Source: Rhodocyclaceae bacterium (GTDB lineage Bacteria; Pseudomonadota; Gammaproteobacteria; Burkholderiales; Rhodocyclaceae). Taken from it: a DNA stretch of 64,000 nucleotides. Below, piece by piece: positions 19,027 through 28,744 of the stretch. Within the stretch, counting starts at the first letter, position 1, and each line of letters opens with the position of its first letter. The translations under genes were made by a program, and so were the position numbers. Location of the stretch: contig JAOADW010000009.1 of the NCBI GenBank assembly GCA_026417115.1, positions 1 through 64,000 on the forward strand. The letters run 5' to 3'. Under the pieces are notes generated by a model. That model did not search any database. It saw only the letters and a program-made list of their open reading frames with translations, and was not told where the DNA came from.

Positions 19027-21567
19027 TTACAGCGTCGAGGGGGCGGTGCTGCGCCGGGTTTCCACTTGGATGAGCGGGCCTTCCTCGAGTTTGGGCTGTA
19101 GCTTGGGCTTGCGTCCCAGCCGAGGCGGATCTTCGCTGCGTTGGAGACGAGCGCCGGGCTTGGTTTCGACGAGGATGAGGCCAGCTGCGGCGAGGGTTGC
19201 TGCAAGATCGATGGCCGGACTGATGGGCGCTGTGGTCGCCAACGAGGGAGAAGGGGGAGGGTTTGCAGCCTCTGTCGTTGTAGCCTGCTCGGAAGAGGCG
19301 GTTATCGCCGTCGGCACTTGAGGGGCCAAAAGCGCGCGCAGCTCGTCGGTCAAAGGCGCCGGTGTAGGCCACGGCAAGGGTTTAGGCGCAAGCGGCGGTT
19401 CTACCTCCACGGTCGATACGGTCTCGGAAGGCTCGGCCGTGCTCGTCGGGGTTGCGGGAGGGGGGACGGAAGCAGGAAGGGGCGCAGGGCTGGGCGCGAC
19501 TTCGGGGCTGCGCTCTCCACGGCGACGCCCCCCACGTCGTCCGCGGCGACGCCCGCCTTCTCCTGCTTCAGCTGCCGGCGTGGGCGGTGAAACTGCGGTG
19601 GCCGCAGCCGCGCCGAGGGAAGTAGCGACAGATGAGGTGGGCGCGGCGCTCGCTTCGCTTTCTATGCGCGTTTGTCGTGGATGCATCTCCTCGACAGGGC
19701 GGGCGGAAGCGACGTCTTTGCGCGCTTCGGCCTTGATGCGCTCGCTATGGCGCTGGCGCACGCCCTCCTCTCGTCTTTTGCCATTGCGCCGCTCGCCTTT
19801 GGCAGGGCGACCTTTCTCAACTTTGGACTGCGCGGTTTTCGTGACTGGCTTTTCTGAAGCGAGACGGCCCTTGAACCAGGCCAATAGGCGGGCGAGTAGT
19901 CCAGTCTTGGGTGCGTGGGTTTTGGGTTTTTCCTCGGCGGGCGGCACGACGGGCGCAGGGCGCTCGGGCGTGATCCCTTTGACGGCTGCTTCCTGGCGGA
20001 CGGCTTTGACCTCGCCACTGCTGCCGGGTAGAGACACCTCTTCTTCGGGCCGGAGGGCCATCTGGTAGCTGGGTACGCCGATGCCTTCCTGATTGAGCTG
20101 ATCGTGGCGCAGGCGGGTGATGTCGTGTTGGGGGGTTTCCAGATAGCGATTAGGGATGATCAGGAGGTTGACGCGATGGCGGGTCTCGATGCGCGCGATG
20201 TCGAGCCGTTTTTCGTTGAGAAGATAGGTGGCGACGTCGATCGGCACCTGCACGTGCAAAGCGCCCGTGTTTTCTTTCATGGCTTCTTCTTCGAGAATGC
20301 GCAGGATGTGCAGGGCGGCCGACTCGGTGGAGCGAATGTGACCCGTGCCCGTGCAGCGGGGGCAGGGGATATAGCTGGTTTCTGCAAGGGCGGGACGCAA
20401 TCGCTGACGCGACAGCTCCAAGAGGCCAAAGCGCGAAATCTTGCCCGTTTGGATGCGCGCACGGTCGAAGCGCAGGGCTTCTTTGAGGCGGTTTTCCACC
20501 TCCCGCTGGTTTTTGGCCGACTCCATGTCGATGAAATCGATCACGATGAGGCCGCCTAAGTCTCGCAGCCGCAATTGCCGCGCGATTTCATCGGCGGCTT
20601 CGAGGTTGGTTTTGAGGGCCGTTTCTTCGATGTCGGCGCCTTTCGTGGCGCGTCCCGAGTTGACGTCGATGGCTACCAATGCCTCGGTATGATCGATGAC
20701 GATGGCCCCGCCGGACGGGAGGGTGACCTGGCGCGCATAGGCCGATTCGATTTGATGTTCGATTTGGAAACGAGAAAAGAGCGGCACGTCATCCCGATAG
20801 CGTTTGACCCGCGCGACATAGGCGGGCATCACGTGGCTCATGAACTGGCGCGCCTGTTCGAAGATGTCGTCGGTGTCGATCAGGATCTCGCCGATGTCGG
20901 GCTGGAAATAGTCGCGGATGGCGCGGATCACGAGGCTCGATTCCTGATAGATCAAGAAGGGGGCAGGCTGCGCTGCGGCGGCATTTTCGATGGCTCGCCA
21001 AAGCTGCAAGAGATAGTTGAGGTCCCATTGCAGCTCTTCGAGCGTGCGGCCGATGCCCGCCGTGCGCGCAATGAGGCTCATGCCCGCGGGCACCTCGAGT
21101 TGCTCCATGAGTTCGCGCAGCTCTTGACGCTCTTCACCTTCGATGCGGCGGGAGACGCCGCCGCCGCGAGGATTGTTCGGCATGAGGACGAGGTAGCGTC
21201 CGGCGAGCGAGACATAGGTCGTGAGCGCAGCCCCTTTGTTGCCGCGCTCATCTTTTTCCACCTGAACGATCAATTCTTGACCGACCTTGAGCGCGTCTTG
21301 GATCTTCGCGCGCCCCGGTTCAGCGCCAGGCTGGAAATAGCTTTTGGCGATTTCCTTGAAAGGCAAGAAGCCGTGGCGTTCGGCGCCATAATCGACGAAC
21401 GCTGCTTCGAGGCTGGGTTCGATGCGGGTGATGACCGCTTTGTAGATGTTGCTCTTTCTTTGTTCTTTGGCGGCCGATTCGATGTCGAGATCGATCAGTT
21501 TCTGACCATCGACGATCGCGACGCGGAGTTCCTCGGCCTGCGTCGCATTGAATAGCATGCGTTTCAT
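19027..21567 (-). CDS. rne: Ribonuclease E
   Basis: RNase E is the single-strand endonuclease that starts mRNA decay and processes rRNA/tRNA. The start [10 protein letters not shown] (21567) is used; the frame extends 8 codons upstream. The 846-aa protein has an S1 domain (about 35-125), the catalytic DNase-I-like part with VAIDVNSG and IDFIDME, and the Zn-link CPRC. A long low-complexity Pro/Arg/Ala-rich C-terminal half (from about 500) includes an Arg-rich [12 protein letters not shown] patch, as in degradosome scaffolds. It is divergent from rluC, a conserved arrangement. Confidence 0.96.
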   Translation of the reverse strand: MKRMLFNATQAEELRVAIVDGQKLIDLDIESAAKEQRKSNIYKAVITRIEPSLEAAFVDYGAERHGFLPFKEIAKSYFQPGAEPGRAKIQDALKVGQELIVQVEKDERGNKGAALTTYVSLAGRYLVLMPNNPRGGGVSRRIEGEERQELRELMEQLEVPAGMSLIARTAGIGRTLEELQWDLNYLLQLWRAIENAAAAQPAPFLIYQESSLVIRAIRDYFQPDIGEILIDTDDIFEQARQFMSHVMPAYVARVKRYRDDVPLFSRFQIEHQIESAYARQVTLPSGGAIVIDHTEALVAIDVNSGRATKGADIEETALKTNLEAADEIARQLRLRDLGGLIVIDFIDMESAKNQREVENRLKEALRFDRARIQTGKISRFGLLELSRQRLRPALAETSYIPCPRCTGTGHIRSTESAALHILRILEEEAMKENTGALHVQVPIDVATYLLNEKRLDIARIETRHRVNLLIIPNRYLETPQHDITRLRHDQLNQEGIGVPSYQMALRPEEEVSLPGSSGEVKAVRQEAAVKGITPERPAPVVPPAEEKPKTHAPKTGLLARLLAWFKGRLASEKPVTKTAQSKVEKGRPAKGERRNGKRREEGVRQRHSERIKAEARKDVASARPVEEMHPRQTRIESEASAAPTSSVATSLGAAAATAVSPPTPAAEAGEGGRRRGRRGGRRRGERSPEVAPSPAPLPASVPPPATPTSTAEPSETVSTVEVEPPLAPKPLPWPTPAPLTDELRALLAPQVPTAITASSEQATTTEAANPPPSPSLATTAPISPAIDLAATLAAAGLILVETKPGARLQRSEDPPRLGRKPKLQPKLEEGPLIQVETRRSTAPSTL

Positions 21568-22044
21568 CGGTGCTCCCACGCGCGAAAGCACAGGGCACGC
21601 TCGGAGCCTGCCGCTCAGGTTCCTAAGGGTTCGGTTGGCTGGAGGACATTGGATTCATGCTATGCCCAGCGTTGAGCGGAAGGTGGAAAGCCGTTTTGGA
21701 GCACCGAGCGAAACGTGCTTGCGCCGGTGCGCCGTGAAAGCCTGTGATCTCGCGCGTCAAAAAAGTCTTCGAACAAGTGTAGTAGCATCGCGCCCGCACG
21801 GGAAGAACGAGTCCATGCGGCAGTTGCGCTTGCCTGTCGTATTTTCATCCTGCGCCGTCAGTCCCGCCGATCGATTGGAAACATGCTGCGAGCGATGAAA
21901 ATCCGGCATTCGCCGCCGGCTTGGGCGCCGCTGATGAAATGCGACGATTCCTTCCGTGGCGACCCCTGCGCAGAGACCTCGCGGCCGCCTCGGGCCACGG
22001 GCGTCCCGTCTCCGTCTCGGGAGGGCAAGACAGGAATATTATAA
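21568..22044. other. 477-bp gene-free region between rne and rluC
   Basis: No credible coding sequence is present. It must hold the divergent rne and rluC promoters. On the minus strand the best -10-like match is TACACT (21776-21781) with a poor -35 17 bp upstream, which would leave a roughly 200-nt rne leader. A bulged hairpin is at 21701-21730. RNase E is known to autoregulate through its 5' leader, so a long leader is expected. rluC has AGGA 9 nt before its ATG. Confidence 0.5.
21701..21730 (-). promoter_or_regulatory. Hairpin in the rne 5' leader
   Basis: The arms GCACCG (21701-21706) and CGGTGC (21725-21730) pair. After a one-base bulge, three more pairs (21708-21710 with 21722-21724) extend the stem. 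It lies about 135-165 nt upstream of the rne start and could be part of an autoregulatory leader structure, by analogy with the hairpins in the E. coli rne leader. Function is inferred. Confidence 0.3.
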
Positions 22045-22998
22045 ATGAAGAACTTGAATACGATACGTCAGATTGCGGTGAAAGAGGACGAGGCCGGCGA
22101 TCGGTTGGATCGCTTTCTGAGCCGACATTTTCCCGGCACGCCGAGAAGTCATATTTACAAAATCATCCGCAGTGGCGAGGTGCGTGTCAATATGAAACGC
22201 GCGGAGGCGGCTTGGCGTCTGCGGGTGGGCGATCTCGTACGGGTGCCGCCGCTTCTGCCTCCCCCAGACGAGGAAAAGAAGTCTGTCCCGCCTCGGCGTT
22301 TCCCGACGATTTTCGAGGATGACTCTCTGTTGGCGATTGACAAACCCGCGGGTGTGGCCGTGCATGGCGGAAGCGGCGTCTCGTTTGGGGTCATCGAGCA
22401 ACTGAGATCCGCGTGTCAGGAGGCGCATTTTCTCGAACTCGTCCATCGCTTGGACAAAGAGACCTCCGGCGTTTTGCTCTTGGCGAAAAAGCGTTCGACG
22501 CTCAAAGCGTTACACGAGCTTTTTCGCCGCGGTCAAGTGGAAAAGCGCTATTTCGCATTGGTCCTGGGTCGCTGGCGCGCGCCGCTACGCCACATTCGCC
22601 TTGCGTTGGAAAAAATGCCCGCCAAAGAGGGGGGGCAACGCGTTCGGGTGGCGGCGGAAGGCAAGCCGGCCGAAAGCACGGTGCGCTTGCTGAAACGCTG
22701 GGATCGCACCCCTTGGGGGGCTATGAGCCTGGTCGAGGTGGACTTGAAGACCGGGCGGACCCATCAAATCCGGGTCCATCTTGCGCATCTTGGTTTTCCC
22801 CTGGCCGGCGATCCCAAATATGGTCATTTCGAGCTCAATAGACGCTTGCAAAAAGGGGGGTTGGCGCGCATGTTCTTACATGCCGCGAGGCTTGCGTTCA
22901 GGCATCCGGTCAGTGGCGAGCGGCTCGAGTTCGTGGCAGAGCTGCCGAGTGATCTGGCGGAATTTTTGGCGTCTTTGGGGGATGGGGATGCGGTATGA
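22045..22998 (+). CDS. rluC: 23S rRNA pseudouridine synthase RluC-type
   Basis: RluC isomerises specific uridines of 23S rRNA. The 317-aa protein has an N-terminal S4 RNA-binding domain (DRLDRFLSRHFPGTPRSHIY, about 18-75) and the catalytic motif HRLDKETSG with its essential Asp. The late motif GRTHQIRVHLAHLGFPLAGD is also present. Its position opposite rne matches rluC rather than the paralogue rluD. The 3' end overlaps the next gene by 11 bp. Confidence 0.94.
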   Translation: MKNLNTIRQIAVKEDEAGDRLDRFLSRHFPGTPRSHIYKIIRSGEVRVNMKRAEAAWRLRVGDLVRVPPLLPPPDEEKKSVPPRRFPTIFEDDSLLAIDKPAGVAVHGGSGVSFGVIEQLRSACQEAHFLELVHRLDKETSGVLLLAKKRSTLKALHELFRRGQVEKRYFALVLGRWRAPLRHIRLALEKMPAKEGGQRVRVAAEGKPAESTVRLLKRWDRTPWGAMSLVEVDLKTGRTHQIRVHLAHLGFPLAGDPKYGHFELNRRLQKGGLARMFLHAARLAFRHPVSGERLEFVAELPSDLAEFLASLGDGDAV

Positions 22999-23638
22999 GC
23001 TGTTGGTTTTCGATTGGGATGGCACGCTGATGGACTCGGCGGCGCTGATTGTCGATTCCGTCCAGCGAGCAGCCATCGATCTCGGCTTGGAGCCGCCTCC
23101 GGAATCCCTCGCGCGCCAGGTCATCGGGCTCGGCCTGGAAGATGCGTTACGCCATGCCTTGCCGACTTTGCCAGAAGAGCGCTATGGCGAGCTGGCGATG
23201 CGTTATCGTCATTACTATCTGGGGCGTGATCACGAACTGGCTTTGTTTCCGGGCGCAAGCGAGCTCATTGCATGGCTTGCCGAGAAAGGGTATCGGCTTG
23301 CGGTGGCGACCGGTAAATCGCGCCGAGGGCTGGAGAGAGCGTTGGTGCACAGCGGATTGGGCGAGTTTTTTCACGCCAGCCGCTGCGCCGACGAGTGTTT
23401 CTCGAAGCCTCATCCGCAAATGCTTGAAGAGCTGATGGAAGAATTCGGCGTCGAGCGACAGGCGACGCTGATGATCGGCGATACCACCCATGATCTGCTG
23501 ATGGCGCGCAATGCAGGCGTGGATGCCGTCGCGGTCGCCTATGGCGCCCATGAGGCCGAGCGCCTGCTCGCCCATGAGCCGATATACTGTGCGCACTCAT
23601 TGGGAGATCTTGCGGACTGGATGAAAAGGCATCTTTGA
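22988..23638 (+). CDS. HAD-superfamily hydrolase, phosphoglycolate phosphatase-like
   Basis: The 216-aa protein starts MRYELLVFDWDGTL and has all HAD motifs: DWDGT (nucleophile Asp), ATGKSRRGL (motif II/III region), K in CFSKPHPQ, and IGDTTHD. The long helical cap after motif I matches the Gph family, but the substrate is not certain. The ATG at 22988 lies inside the rluC 3' end; ATG 22982 is an in-frame alternative. It sits in an rluC-HAD-sppA series with small gaps, likely one operon. Confidence 0.9.
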   Translation: MRYELLVFDWDGTLMDSAALIVDSVQRAAIDLGLEPPPESLARQVIGLGLEDALRHALPTLPEERYGELAMRYRHYYLGRDHELALFPGASELIAWLAEKGYRLAVATGKSRRGLERALVHSGLGEFFHASRCADECFSKPHPQMLEELMEEFGVERQATLMIGDTTHDLLMARNAGVDAVAVAYGAHEAERLLAHEPIYCAHSLGDLADWMKRHL

Positions 23639-23644
23639 GGGCAC

Positions 23645-24574
23645 ATGAGCGAAGAAAACTGGGAACGCAAGACGATCGAAAAGCTGGCCATGGCTGCGCT
23701 GATCGAGCAACGCCGAGCGCGGCGATGGGGGATTTTTTTCAAGCTGCTCGGCTTTGCCTACCTCTTTTTGCTGCTGGCGGCCTTGGTCGACTGGGAAGAC
23801 CTCGCCAGCGGCGCGGAGCGCAGGCATTCCGCGCTCGTTGACATCCATGGCGTGATCGAGGCGCAAGGCGACGCCAACGCGGACGACGTCATTTCGGCGC
23901 TCGCCGCCGCCTTCGAAAACCCCCATTCGGTCGGTGTGATCGTGCGCATCAATAGCCCGGGAGGGTCGCCGGTGCAGGCCGGCATCATCCATGACGAAAT
24001 GCGCCGTCTGCGCGCCAAATACCCCGACAAACCCCTCTATGTGGTGGTCGAGGACATTTGCGCCTCGGGCGGCTATTATGTGGCTGCGGCGGCGGACCAG
24101 ATCTACGTCAACAAGGCGAGCATCCTTGGCTCGATCGGCGTGCTGATGAATGGTTTCGGTTTCACCGGAGCGATGGACAAGCTTGGCGTCGAACGGCGCC
24201 TGCTGACTGCGGGCGAGCACAAGGGGTTTCTCGATCCATTTTCTCCTCAGAACGACAAGCACCGGGCCCATGCGCAAGGCATGCTCGAGGAAATCCATCG
24301 CCAATTCATCGCCGTGGTGCGTGAAGGCCGTGGGAAAAGGCTCAGGGAAACGCCCGAGATGTTTTCGGGCTTGATGTGGACGGGCGAGAAAAGCGTCGAG
24401 TTGGGCCTAGCCGATGGTTTCGGCACCGTCGATTCGGTGGCGCGCGATCTCCTCAAGGCTGAGCACGTGCGCGACTATACGGTCAAGCCCAATCTTGCCG
24501 AAAAGTTTGCGCGCCGCATCGGCGCAGGAATGGCGGAAAAATTCTCCGCGCTTTCTGGATTCATTCTTCGCTGA
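23645..24574 (+). CDS. sppA: S49 family signal peptide peptidase
   Basis: SppA cleaves residual signal peptides in the inner membrane. The short single-domain form (309 aa) has a membrane anchor at about 29-48 and the Ser/Lys dyad: S141 in ICASGGYY and K157 in VNKASILGSIG. The oxyanion segment NSPGGSPVQAG is at 103-113. It ends 14 bp inside the convergent methyltransferase gene. Confidence 0.93.
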   Translation: MSEENWERKTIEKLAMAALIEQRRARRWGIFFKLLGFAYLFLLLAALVDWEDLASGAERRHSALVDIHGVIEAQGDANADDVISALAAAFENPHSVGVIVRINSPGGSPVQAGIIHDEMRRLRAKYPDKPLYVVVEDICASGGYYVAAAADQIYVNKASILGSIGVLMNGFGFTGAMDKLGVERRLLTAGEHKGFLDPFSPQNDKHRAHAQGMLEEIHRQFIAVVREGRGKRLRETPEMFSGLMWTGEKSVELGLADGFGTVDSVARDLLKAEHVRDYTVKPNLAEKFARRIGAGMAEKFSALSGFILR

Positions 24575-25286
24575 ACAGCGAAAACACCGTCGGCCGCCGC
24601 AAGAGATCGACGCTGCCTGCTTGCCGCGCCTGGATGCGCCAATCGGCGATGCGCCGGGTGCATATCGTTTCGCGGGGTTGGCTTAAGTCGGTGGCGAGCG
24701 AAAGCCAGGTGTGCGGCGCGCAGACTGCAAGAAGCGTGCCGAATAAGGCCTGGTTGCGATAGGGCGCCTCGATGAACAGCTGGGTTTGCCGGTTTCGCCG
24801 TGATTCGGCCTCGAGTTCGCGAATACGCTGGCTGCGCGCGGGCTCTCGGATCGGAAGATAACCGTGGAAAGCGAAGCGCTGTCCTTCTAGGCCCGAGGCC
24901 ATCAAGGCGAGGAGAAGCGAAGACGGGCCCACGAGGGGCTTGACGGCGTGGCCTTGCTGATGCGCGGCGCGCACCACCAAGGCGCCCGGATCGGCGACGG
25001 CAGGGCAGCCTGCGTCGGACAGGAGGCCGAGATCGAATCCTGCGGCGAGTGGCTTGAGCAAATGTTCGCAGTCCTGCGCCGTCGGGCGGGCAGGCAGCGG
25101 GGTGAGGGAAAGTTCGGTAAGCGGTCCCGGATGGCCTAACCATTTCAGCGTGGCGCGCGCGCTCTTCGCGTTTTCGACGATGAAGTGCCGGAGGCGACAG
25201 GCGACTGCCTGCGTGGCAGCAGGAATCACCGAGGGCCATAAGGCCTCTTGGCCCAGAGGCGCCGGCAACAAATAGAGCGTGCCCAT
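24561..25286 (-). CDS. RsmI-like SAM-dependent methyltransferase (tetrapyrrole methylase fold)
   Basis: The 241-aa protein has the tetrapyrrole-methylase/RsmI layout: GTLYLLPAPLG at the N-terminus, GLLSDAGCPAVADPGALVV, and VGPSSLLLALMASGL. True RsmI (16S rRNA 2'-O-methyltransferase) is longer (about 280 aa) and starts with a GTLYVVATPIGN motif; here the motif is LLPAPLG, so this is a paralogous group of unknown target. It lies 4 bp downstream of yceF and overlaps sppA by 14 bp on the other strand. Confidence 0.85.
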   Translation of the reverse strand: MGTLYLLPAPLGQEALWPSVIPAATQAVACRLRHFIVENAKSARATLKWLGHPGPLTELSLTPLPARPTAQDCEHLLKPLAAGFDLGLLSDAGCPAVADPGALVVRAAHQQGHAVKPLVGPSSLLLALMASGLEGQRFAFHGYLPIREPARSQRIRELEAESRRNRQTQLFIEAPYRNQALFGTLLAVCAPHTWLSLATDLSQPRETICTRRIADWRIQARQAGSVDLLRRPTVFSLFSEE

Positions 25287-25290
25287 GCCG

Positions 25291-25875
25291 TCAGGGGAGC
25301 GCCACGCCTTCGGCGCGCAGCATCTCGCAGAGTGCGATGAGCGGCAGACCTATGAGCGCCGTCGGATCGTCGCTTTTGATCCACTCCACGAGCGCGATGC
25401 CGAGGCCTTCCGAACGGGCCGAACCGGCGCAGTTGAGGACATCCTCTTGCGCAAGATAGCGTTCGATCTCGGCATCTGTGAGCTCGCGGAAACGGACCTC
25501 GGTGGCGACGCCCCGTTGGTGTTGCCGGCCGGTGAGGCCATTGATCAGCGCGAGACCCGAATGAAAGACGACCGTCTGCCCGGAAAGCGCTCGGAGCTGC
25601 GCGCGCGCGTTATCGAGGGCGCCTGGTTTGCCGAAACGTCGGGAACCGCAATAGGCGACCTGGTCGGAGCCAATGATCAACGCATGCGGATGGCGCTTTG
25701 CCACGGCCAAGGCTTTAGCGAGCGAAAGCCGTTCGGCGGTGGCCCAAGGGGGTTCATTGGAAAGAGGCGTTTCATCGACCTCTGGGGAAACGACGGCGAA
25801 AGGAAGCTTCAGGCGCGCCAACAGCTCGCGCCGATAAGGAGAACTCGAGGCAAGAATCAGAGGTGGATGAGACAT
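25291..25875 (-). CDS. yceF: Maf-family nucleotide pyrophosphatase (YceF type)
   Basis: Maf proteins hydrolyse non-canonical or modified NTPs; the YceF group prefers 7-methyl-GTP. The start at MSHPPLILASSSPYRRELL (25875, 194 aa) is used because the ILASxSPxR motif normally begins a few residues in. Other motifs are SPEVDET, IIGSDQV and the Asp-rich EIERYLAQED. The yceF-yceD-rpmF-plsX neighbourhood is classical, with yceF divergent from the rest. Confidence 0.92.
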   Translation of the reverse strand: MSHPPLILASSSPYRRELLARLKLPFAVVSPEVDETPLSNEPPWATAERLSLAKALAVAKRHPHALIIGSDQVAYCGSRRFGKPGALDNARAQLRALSGQTVVFHSGLALINGLTGRQHQRGVATEVRFRELTDAEIERYLAQEDVLNCAGSARSEGLGIALVEWIKSDDPTALIGLPLIALCEMLRAEGVALP

Positions 25876-25888
25876 GGGCGAAACCTTT

Positions 25889-25917
25889 TTGACCCGCGGG
25901 GGCGGGCATGATAACAT
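25889..25917 (+). promoter_or_regulatory. Sigma-70 type promoter for the yceD-rpmF-plsX-fab cluster
   Basis: TTGACC (25889-25894), a 17-bp spacer and TAACAT (25912-25917) form a good match. Transcription would start near 25924, so the ATG at 25908 would not be on the mRNA. The first usable ATG, at 25929, would have a leader of only about 5 nt. Confidence 0.5.
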
Positions 25918-25928
25918 TCGCGCCCTTT

Positions 25929-26453
25929 ATGTCGTTGACCGCTATGCCCAATCTCGTTGACGCCGCCGTCGATGGCCATGCATTCGCCGCGACAGGGGGA
26001 GCCTTGGTCGGCCATTTGATGTTGGCGGATCTGCCGCGGCTTGCCGATCTTTTGTTGGAGCGCGAAGGATCGCTCGCATGCATAATCCGCGGCGAGGAAG
26101 GGGTTGACGCGAGCGGACGACGCAGAGCCTATCTCAGCCTCGAAATCGCGGGCTCGCTCGTCCTGCAATGCCAGCGCTGCCTGGAGCCGCTGAGCTTCGA
26201 GTGCTGCTTGCGGCGGCGACTCATGCTCATCAGGCCTGGCGAGCCGTGGCCGGAAGATGAGCTCTATGAAGATGGCTTCGACGCCATCGAGACGACTGAG
26301 GCGCTCGGGTTGCGGGATCTGATCGAGGACGAAATATTGCTCGCGCTGCCGATAGCGCCACGCCACGAGACCTGCCAGCCGCCTGCACGCTTCGAGGCTG
26401 GAGGAAGACCGACGCCCTTCGCCATCCTGGCTGGTTTGATGAGCAAACACTGA
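25929..26453 (+). CDS. yceD: YceD / DUF177 family protein (23S rRNA accumulation)
   Basis: The protein has the DUF177 core [12 protein letters not shown] followed by an acidic middle segment and [14 protein letters not shown]. YceD is linked to 23S rRNA accumulation and is almost always directly upstream of rpmF, as here. The start at 25929 (174 aa, [10 protein letters not shown]) is chosen because the predicted promoter ends at 25917; ATG 25908 and 25944 are alternatives. No Shine-Dalgarno sequence is visible for any of them. Confidence 0.9.
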   Translation: MSLTAMPNLVDAAVDGHAFAATGGALVGHLMLADLPRLADLLLEREGSLACIIRGEEGVDASGRRRAYLSLEIAGSLVLQCQRCLEPLSFECCLRRRLMLIRPGEPWPEDELYEDGFDAIETTEALGLRDLIEDEILLALPIAPRHETCQPPARFEAGGRPTPFAILAGLMSKH

Positions 26454-26472
26454 ACGCAAGAGGAGTATCCCT

Positions 26473-26652
26473 ATGGCCGTCCAACAGAACAAAAAGTCCC
26501 CTTCCAAGCGAGGCATGCACCGCTCACATGATCGCCTCTCCGCTCCGCCTTTGGCCATTGAGCCGGTGTCTGGCGAGGTGCATTTGCGCCATCATATTTC
26601 TCCCTCGGGCTACTATCGCGGCAAAAAGGTCATCAAGACCAAGGGCGAATGA
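26473..26652 (+). CDS. rpmF: 50S ribosomal protein L32
   Basis: The 59-aa protein starts [20 protein letters not shown], the invariant L32 N-terminus, and ends with [14 protein letters not shown] followed by a short basic tail. It lacks the zinc-binding Cys pairs found in some L32 proteins. A strong AGGAG lies 8-12 nt before the ATG. It is 19 bp after yceD, the standard partner. Confidence 0.97.
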   Translation: MAVQQNKKSPSKRGMHRSHDRLSAPPLAIEPVSGEVHLRHHISPSGYYRGKKVIKTKGE

Positions 26653-26722
26653 GGCACGGATCCCGTCCGCAGCCAGACGGCGAGGGCGTAAAGCGCGCTG
26701 ACCTCGACGAGAAGGACGGTCG

Positions 26723-27739
26723 ATGAAGGTGACACTGGCCGTCGATGCGATGGGCGGCGACCATGGTCCCGTCGTGACCGTTCCCGCCGTCATCGAGTTT
26801 CTTCAGCAGGATACGGAAGCGCAGGTGATCCTCGTCGGGCAGCCTCCCGCGTTGCAATCCCTGCTTTCGGCTGCACCGACGGAGCTTGCCAGCCGCTGGC
26901 GCATCGAGCCCGCGAGCGAGGTGATCGGCATGGACGAGCCCGTCGCTTCGGCGATGCGCCTGAAGAAGGATTCCTCGATGCGCGTGGCGATCGAGTGTGT
27001 GCGGGAGGGGCGCGCCGATGCCGCCATTTCCGCCGGCAATACGGGCGCGCTGATGGCAATCGCTCGTTATGTGTTGAAGACGCTGCCGGGAATCGATCGG
27101 CCGGCGATCGCCACGGCGTTGCCGACCCTCAAGGGGCATTGTTACGTGCTCGATCTCGGCGCCAACGTCGATTGCGCCCCCGAGCACTTGCTTCAATTCG
27201 GCATCATGGGCGCCTTGCTCGCCTCGGCGCTTGACCACAATGAGCGCCCGAGCGTGGGTTTGCTCAACATCGGCGAGGAAGAAATCAAGGGCAATGAAGT
27301 CGTGCGCCTCGCCTATGAGCTCTTGAAGGAAAGCGGGCTCCATTTCGTCGGCAATGTCGAAGGCGACGGCATCTACAAAGGCGCGGCCGACGTCATCGTC
27401 TGTGACGGTTTCGTCGGCAATGTCGCGTTGAAGACGACCGAAGGCTTGGCGCAGATGGTGCGGGTTTTTCTGCGCCAGGAATTCGAGCGCAATCTTTTCA
27501 CGCGCTTGGCGGGGCTTGTCGCATTGCCCGTGCTCAATCGTTTCAAAGCGCGCGTCGATCATCGTCGTTACAACGGCGCCTGCTTGCTCGGTCTGAAAGG
27601 AGTGGTCGTGAAAAGCCACGGTTCGGCCGATACCTTTGCTTTTCGGCATGCTTTGATGAGCGCTGCCGAGGCCGCGCGCGAACGGCTTCCCGAAAAGATC
27701 GCACGACGCATCGAAAACGCGGGGAGTAAGACGTCATGA
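26723..27739 (+). CDS. plsX: Phosphate acyltransferase PlsX
   Basis: PlsX turns acyl-ACP into acyl-phosphate for phospholipid synthesis. The 338-aa protein starts [16 protein letters not shown], the family hallmark, and has [10 protein letters not shown] and [13 protein letters not shown]. It overlaps fabH by 4 bp (ATGA), placing it in the fatty-acid operon. Confidence 0.97.
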   Translation: MKVTLAVDAMGGDHGPVVTVPAVIEFLQQDTEAQVILVGQPPALQSLLSAAPTELASRWRIEPASEVIGMDEPVASAMRLKKDSSMRVAIECVREGRADAAISAGNTGALMAIARYVLKTLPGIDRPAIATALPTLKGHCYVLDLGANVDCAPEHLLQFGIMGALLASALDHNERPSVGLLNIGEEEIKGNEVVRLAYELLKESGLHFVGNVEGDGIYKGAADVIVCDGFVGNVALKTTEGLAQMVRVFLRQEFERNLFTRLAGLVALPVLNRFKARVDHRRYNGACLLGLKGVVVKSHGSADTFAFRHALMSAAEAARERLPEKIARRIENAGSKTS

Positions 27740-28707
27740 CCCGCTATGCGCGCATTACCGGCGTGGGGGGGTATTTGCCCGGCGCACCGGTGAGCAATGA
27801 GGCGCTGATCGCCGAGCATCGCCTCGAATCTTCCGACCAGTGGATCGTCGAGCGCACGGGCATTTGTGCGCGTCATTTCGCCGCCAAGAATGTCGCCGCG
27901 AGCGACCTTGCGCTGCCTGCCTGCCAAAAGGCGCTCGCCGCCGCGCGCCGAAAGCCTGACGACATAGACTTGATCATCGTCGCGACCTCGACGCCGGACG
28001 TGATCTTTCCGAGCACGGCGACCATTCTGCAGGCAAAGCTCGGCATGACCAATGGCGCGCCCGCTTTCGATCTCCAAGCGGTGTGTGGGGGGTTCGTCTA
28101 TGCGCTCGCGGTCGCCGAGAAATTCATCCGCACGGGTTCGGCGCGCTGCGCCCTCGTCGTGGGCGCCGAGACATTCTCGCGCATACTCGATTGGCGCGAT
28201 CGAACCACTTGTGTATTGTTTGGCGACGGCGCCGGCGCAGTGGTGCTGGAAGCGGCCGATACCCCTGGCGTGCATGCGAGCGTGCTTCATGCCGATGGAC
28301 GCTATGGGTCGATTTTGGCGACCGCCGGCCATTTGTCGGGCGGCGTGCCGATCGGGGATCCTTTTCTGCGCATGGATGGGCAAGCCGTGTTCAAATTCGC
28401 CGTCAAGGTGCTTGCGGAAGTGGCCGAGGAAGCGCTCGCCTTGGCGGGCATGCAGTCTGCCGATATCGACTGGCTGGTGCCGCACCAGGCCAATGTCCGC
28501 ATCATGCAGGCGACGGCGAAAAAGTTGCATATCCCCCCCGAGAAGGTCGTCGTCACCGTCGATCGCCATGGCAATACTTCGGCGGCCTCGATTCCCCTGG
28601 CGCTCGATGCGGCGATTTCCAGCGGACAGATCCAGCTTGGCGATACGGTGTTGTTCGAAGGGGTTGGCGGCGGTTTCACCTGGGGCGCCGTCGTCGCCAC
28701 GCTATGA
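27736..28707 (+). CDS. fabH: 3-oxoacyl-ACP synthase III
   Basis: FabH condenses acetyl-CoA with malonyl-ACP to start fatty-acid synthesis. The 323-aa protein has the catalytic Cys in [13 protein letters not shown], His in [12 protein letters not shown] and Asn in [12 protein letters not shown]. It is coupled to plsX upstream and followed by fabD after 37 bp. Confidence 0.97.
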   Translation: MTRYARITGVGGYLPGAPVSNEALIAEHRLESSDQWIVERTGICARHFAAKNVAASDLALPACQKALAAARRKPDDIDLIIVATSTPDVIFPSTATILQAKLGMTNGAPAFDLQAVCGGFVYALAVAEKFIRTGSARCALVVGAETFSRILDWRDRTTCVLFGDGAGAVVLEAADTPGVHASVLHADGRYGSILATAGHLSGGVPIGDPFLRMDGQAVFKFAVKVLAEVAEEALALAGMQSADIDWLVPHQANVRIMQATAKKLHIPPEKVVVTVDRHGNTSAASIPLALDAAISSGQIQLGDTVLFEGVGGGFTWGAVVATL

Positions 28708-28744
28708 TCCATAGGAACGATCAACGACTTCCTTGTGACTTGCC

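Noticed and set aside
18800-19372. Minus-strand frame whose last 75 codons run past the rne stop toward the phosphatase gene
   Set aside because: Most of it is a shadow of rne; the tail shows no family similarity or ribosome-binding site. The 205-bp gap is left without a gene.
26633-27649. 338-codon minus-strand ORF opposite plsX
   Set aside because: plsX is unmistakable on the other strand; this frame shows no family motif.
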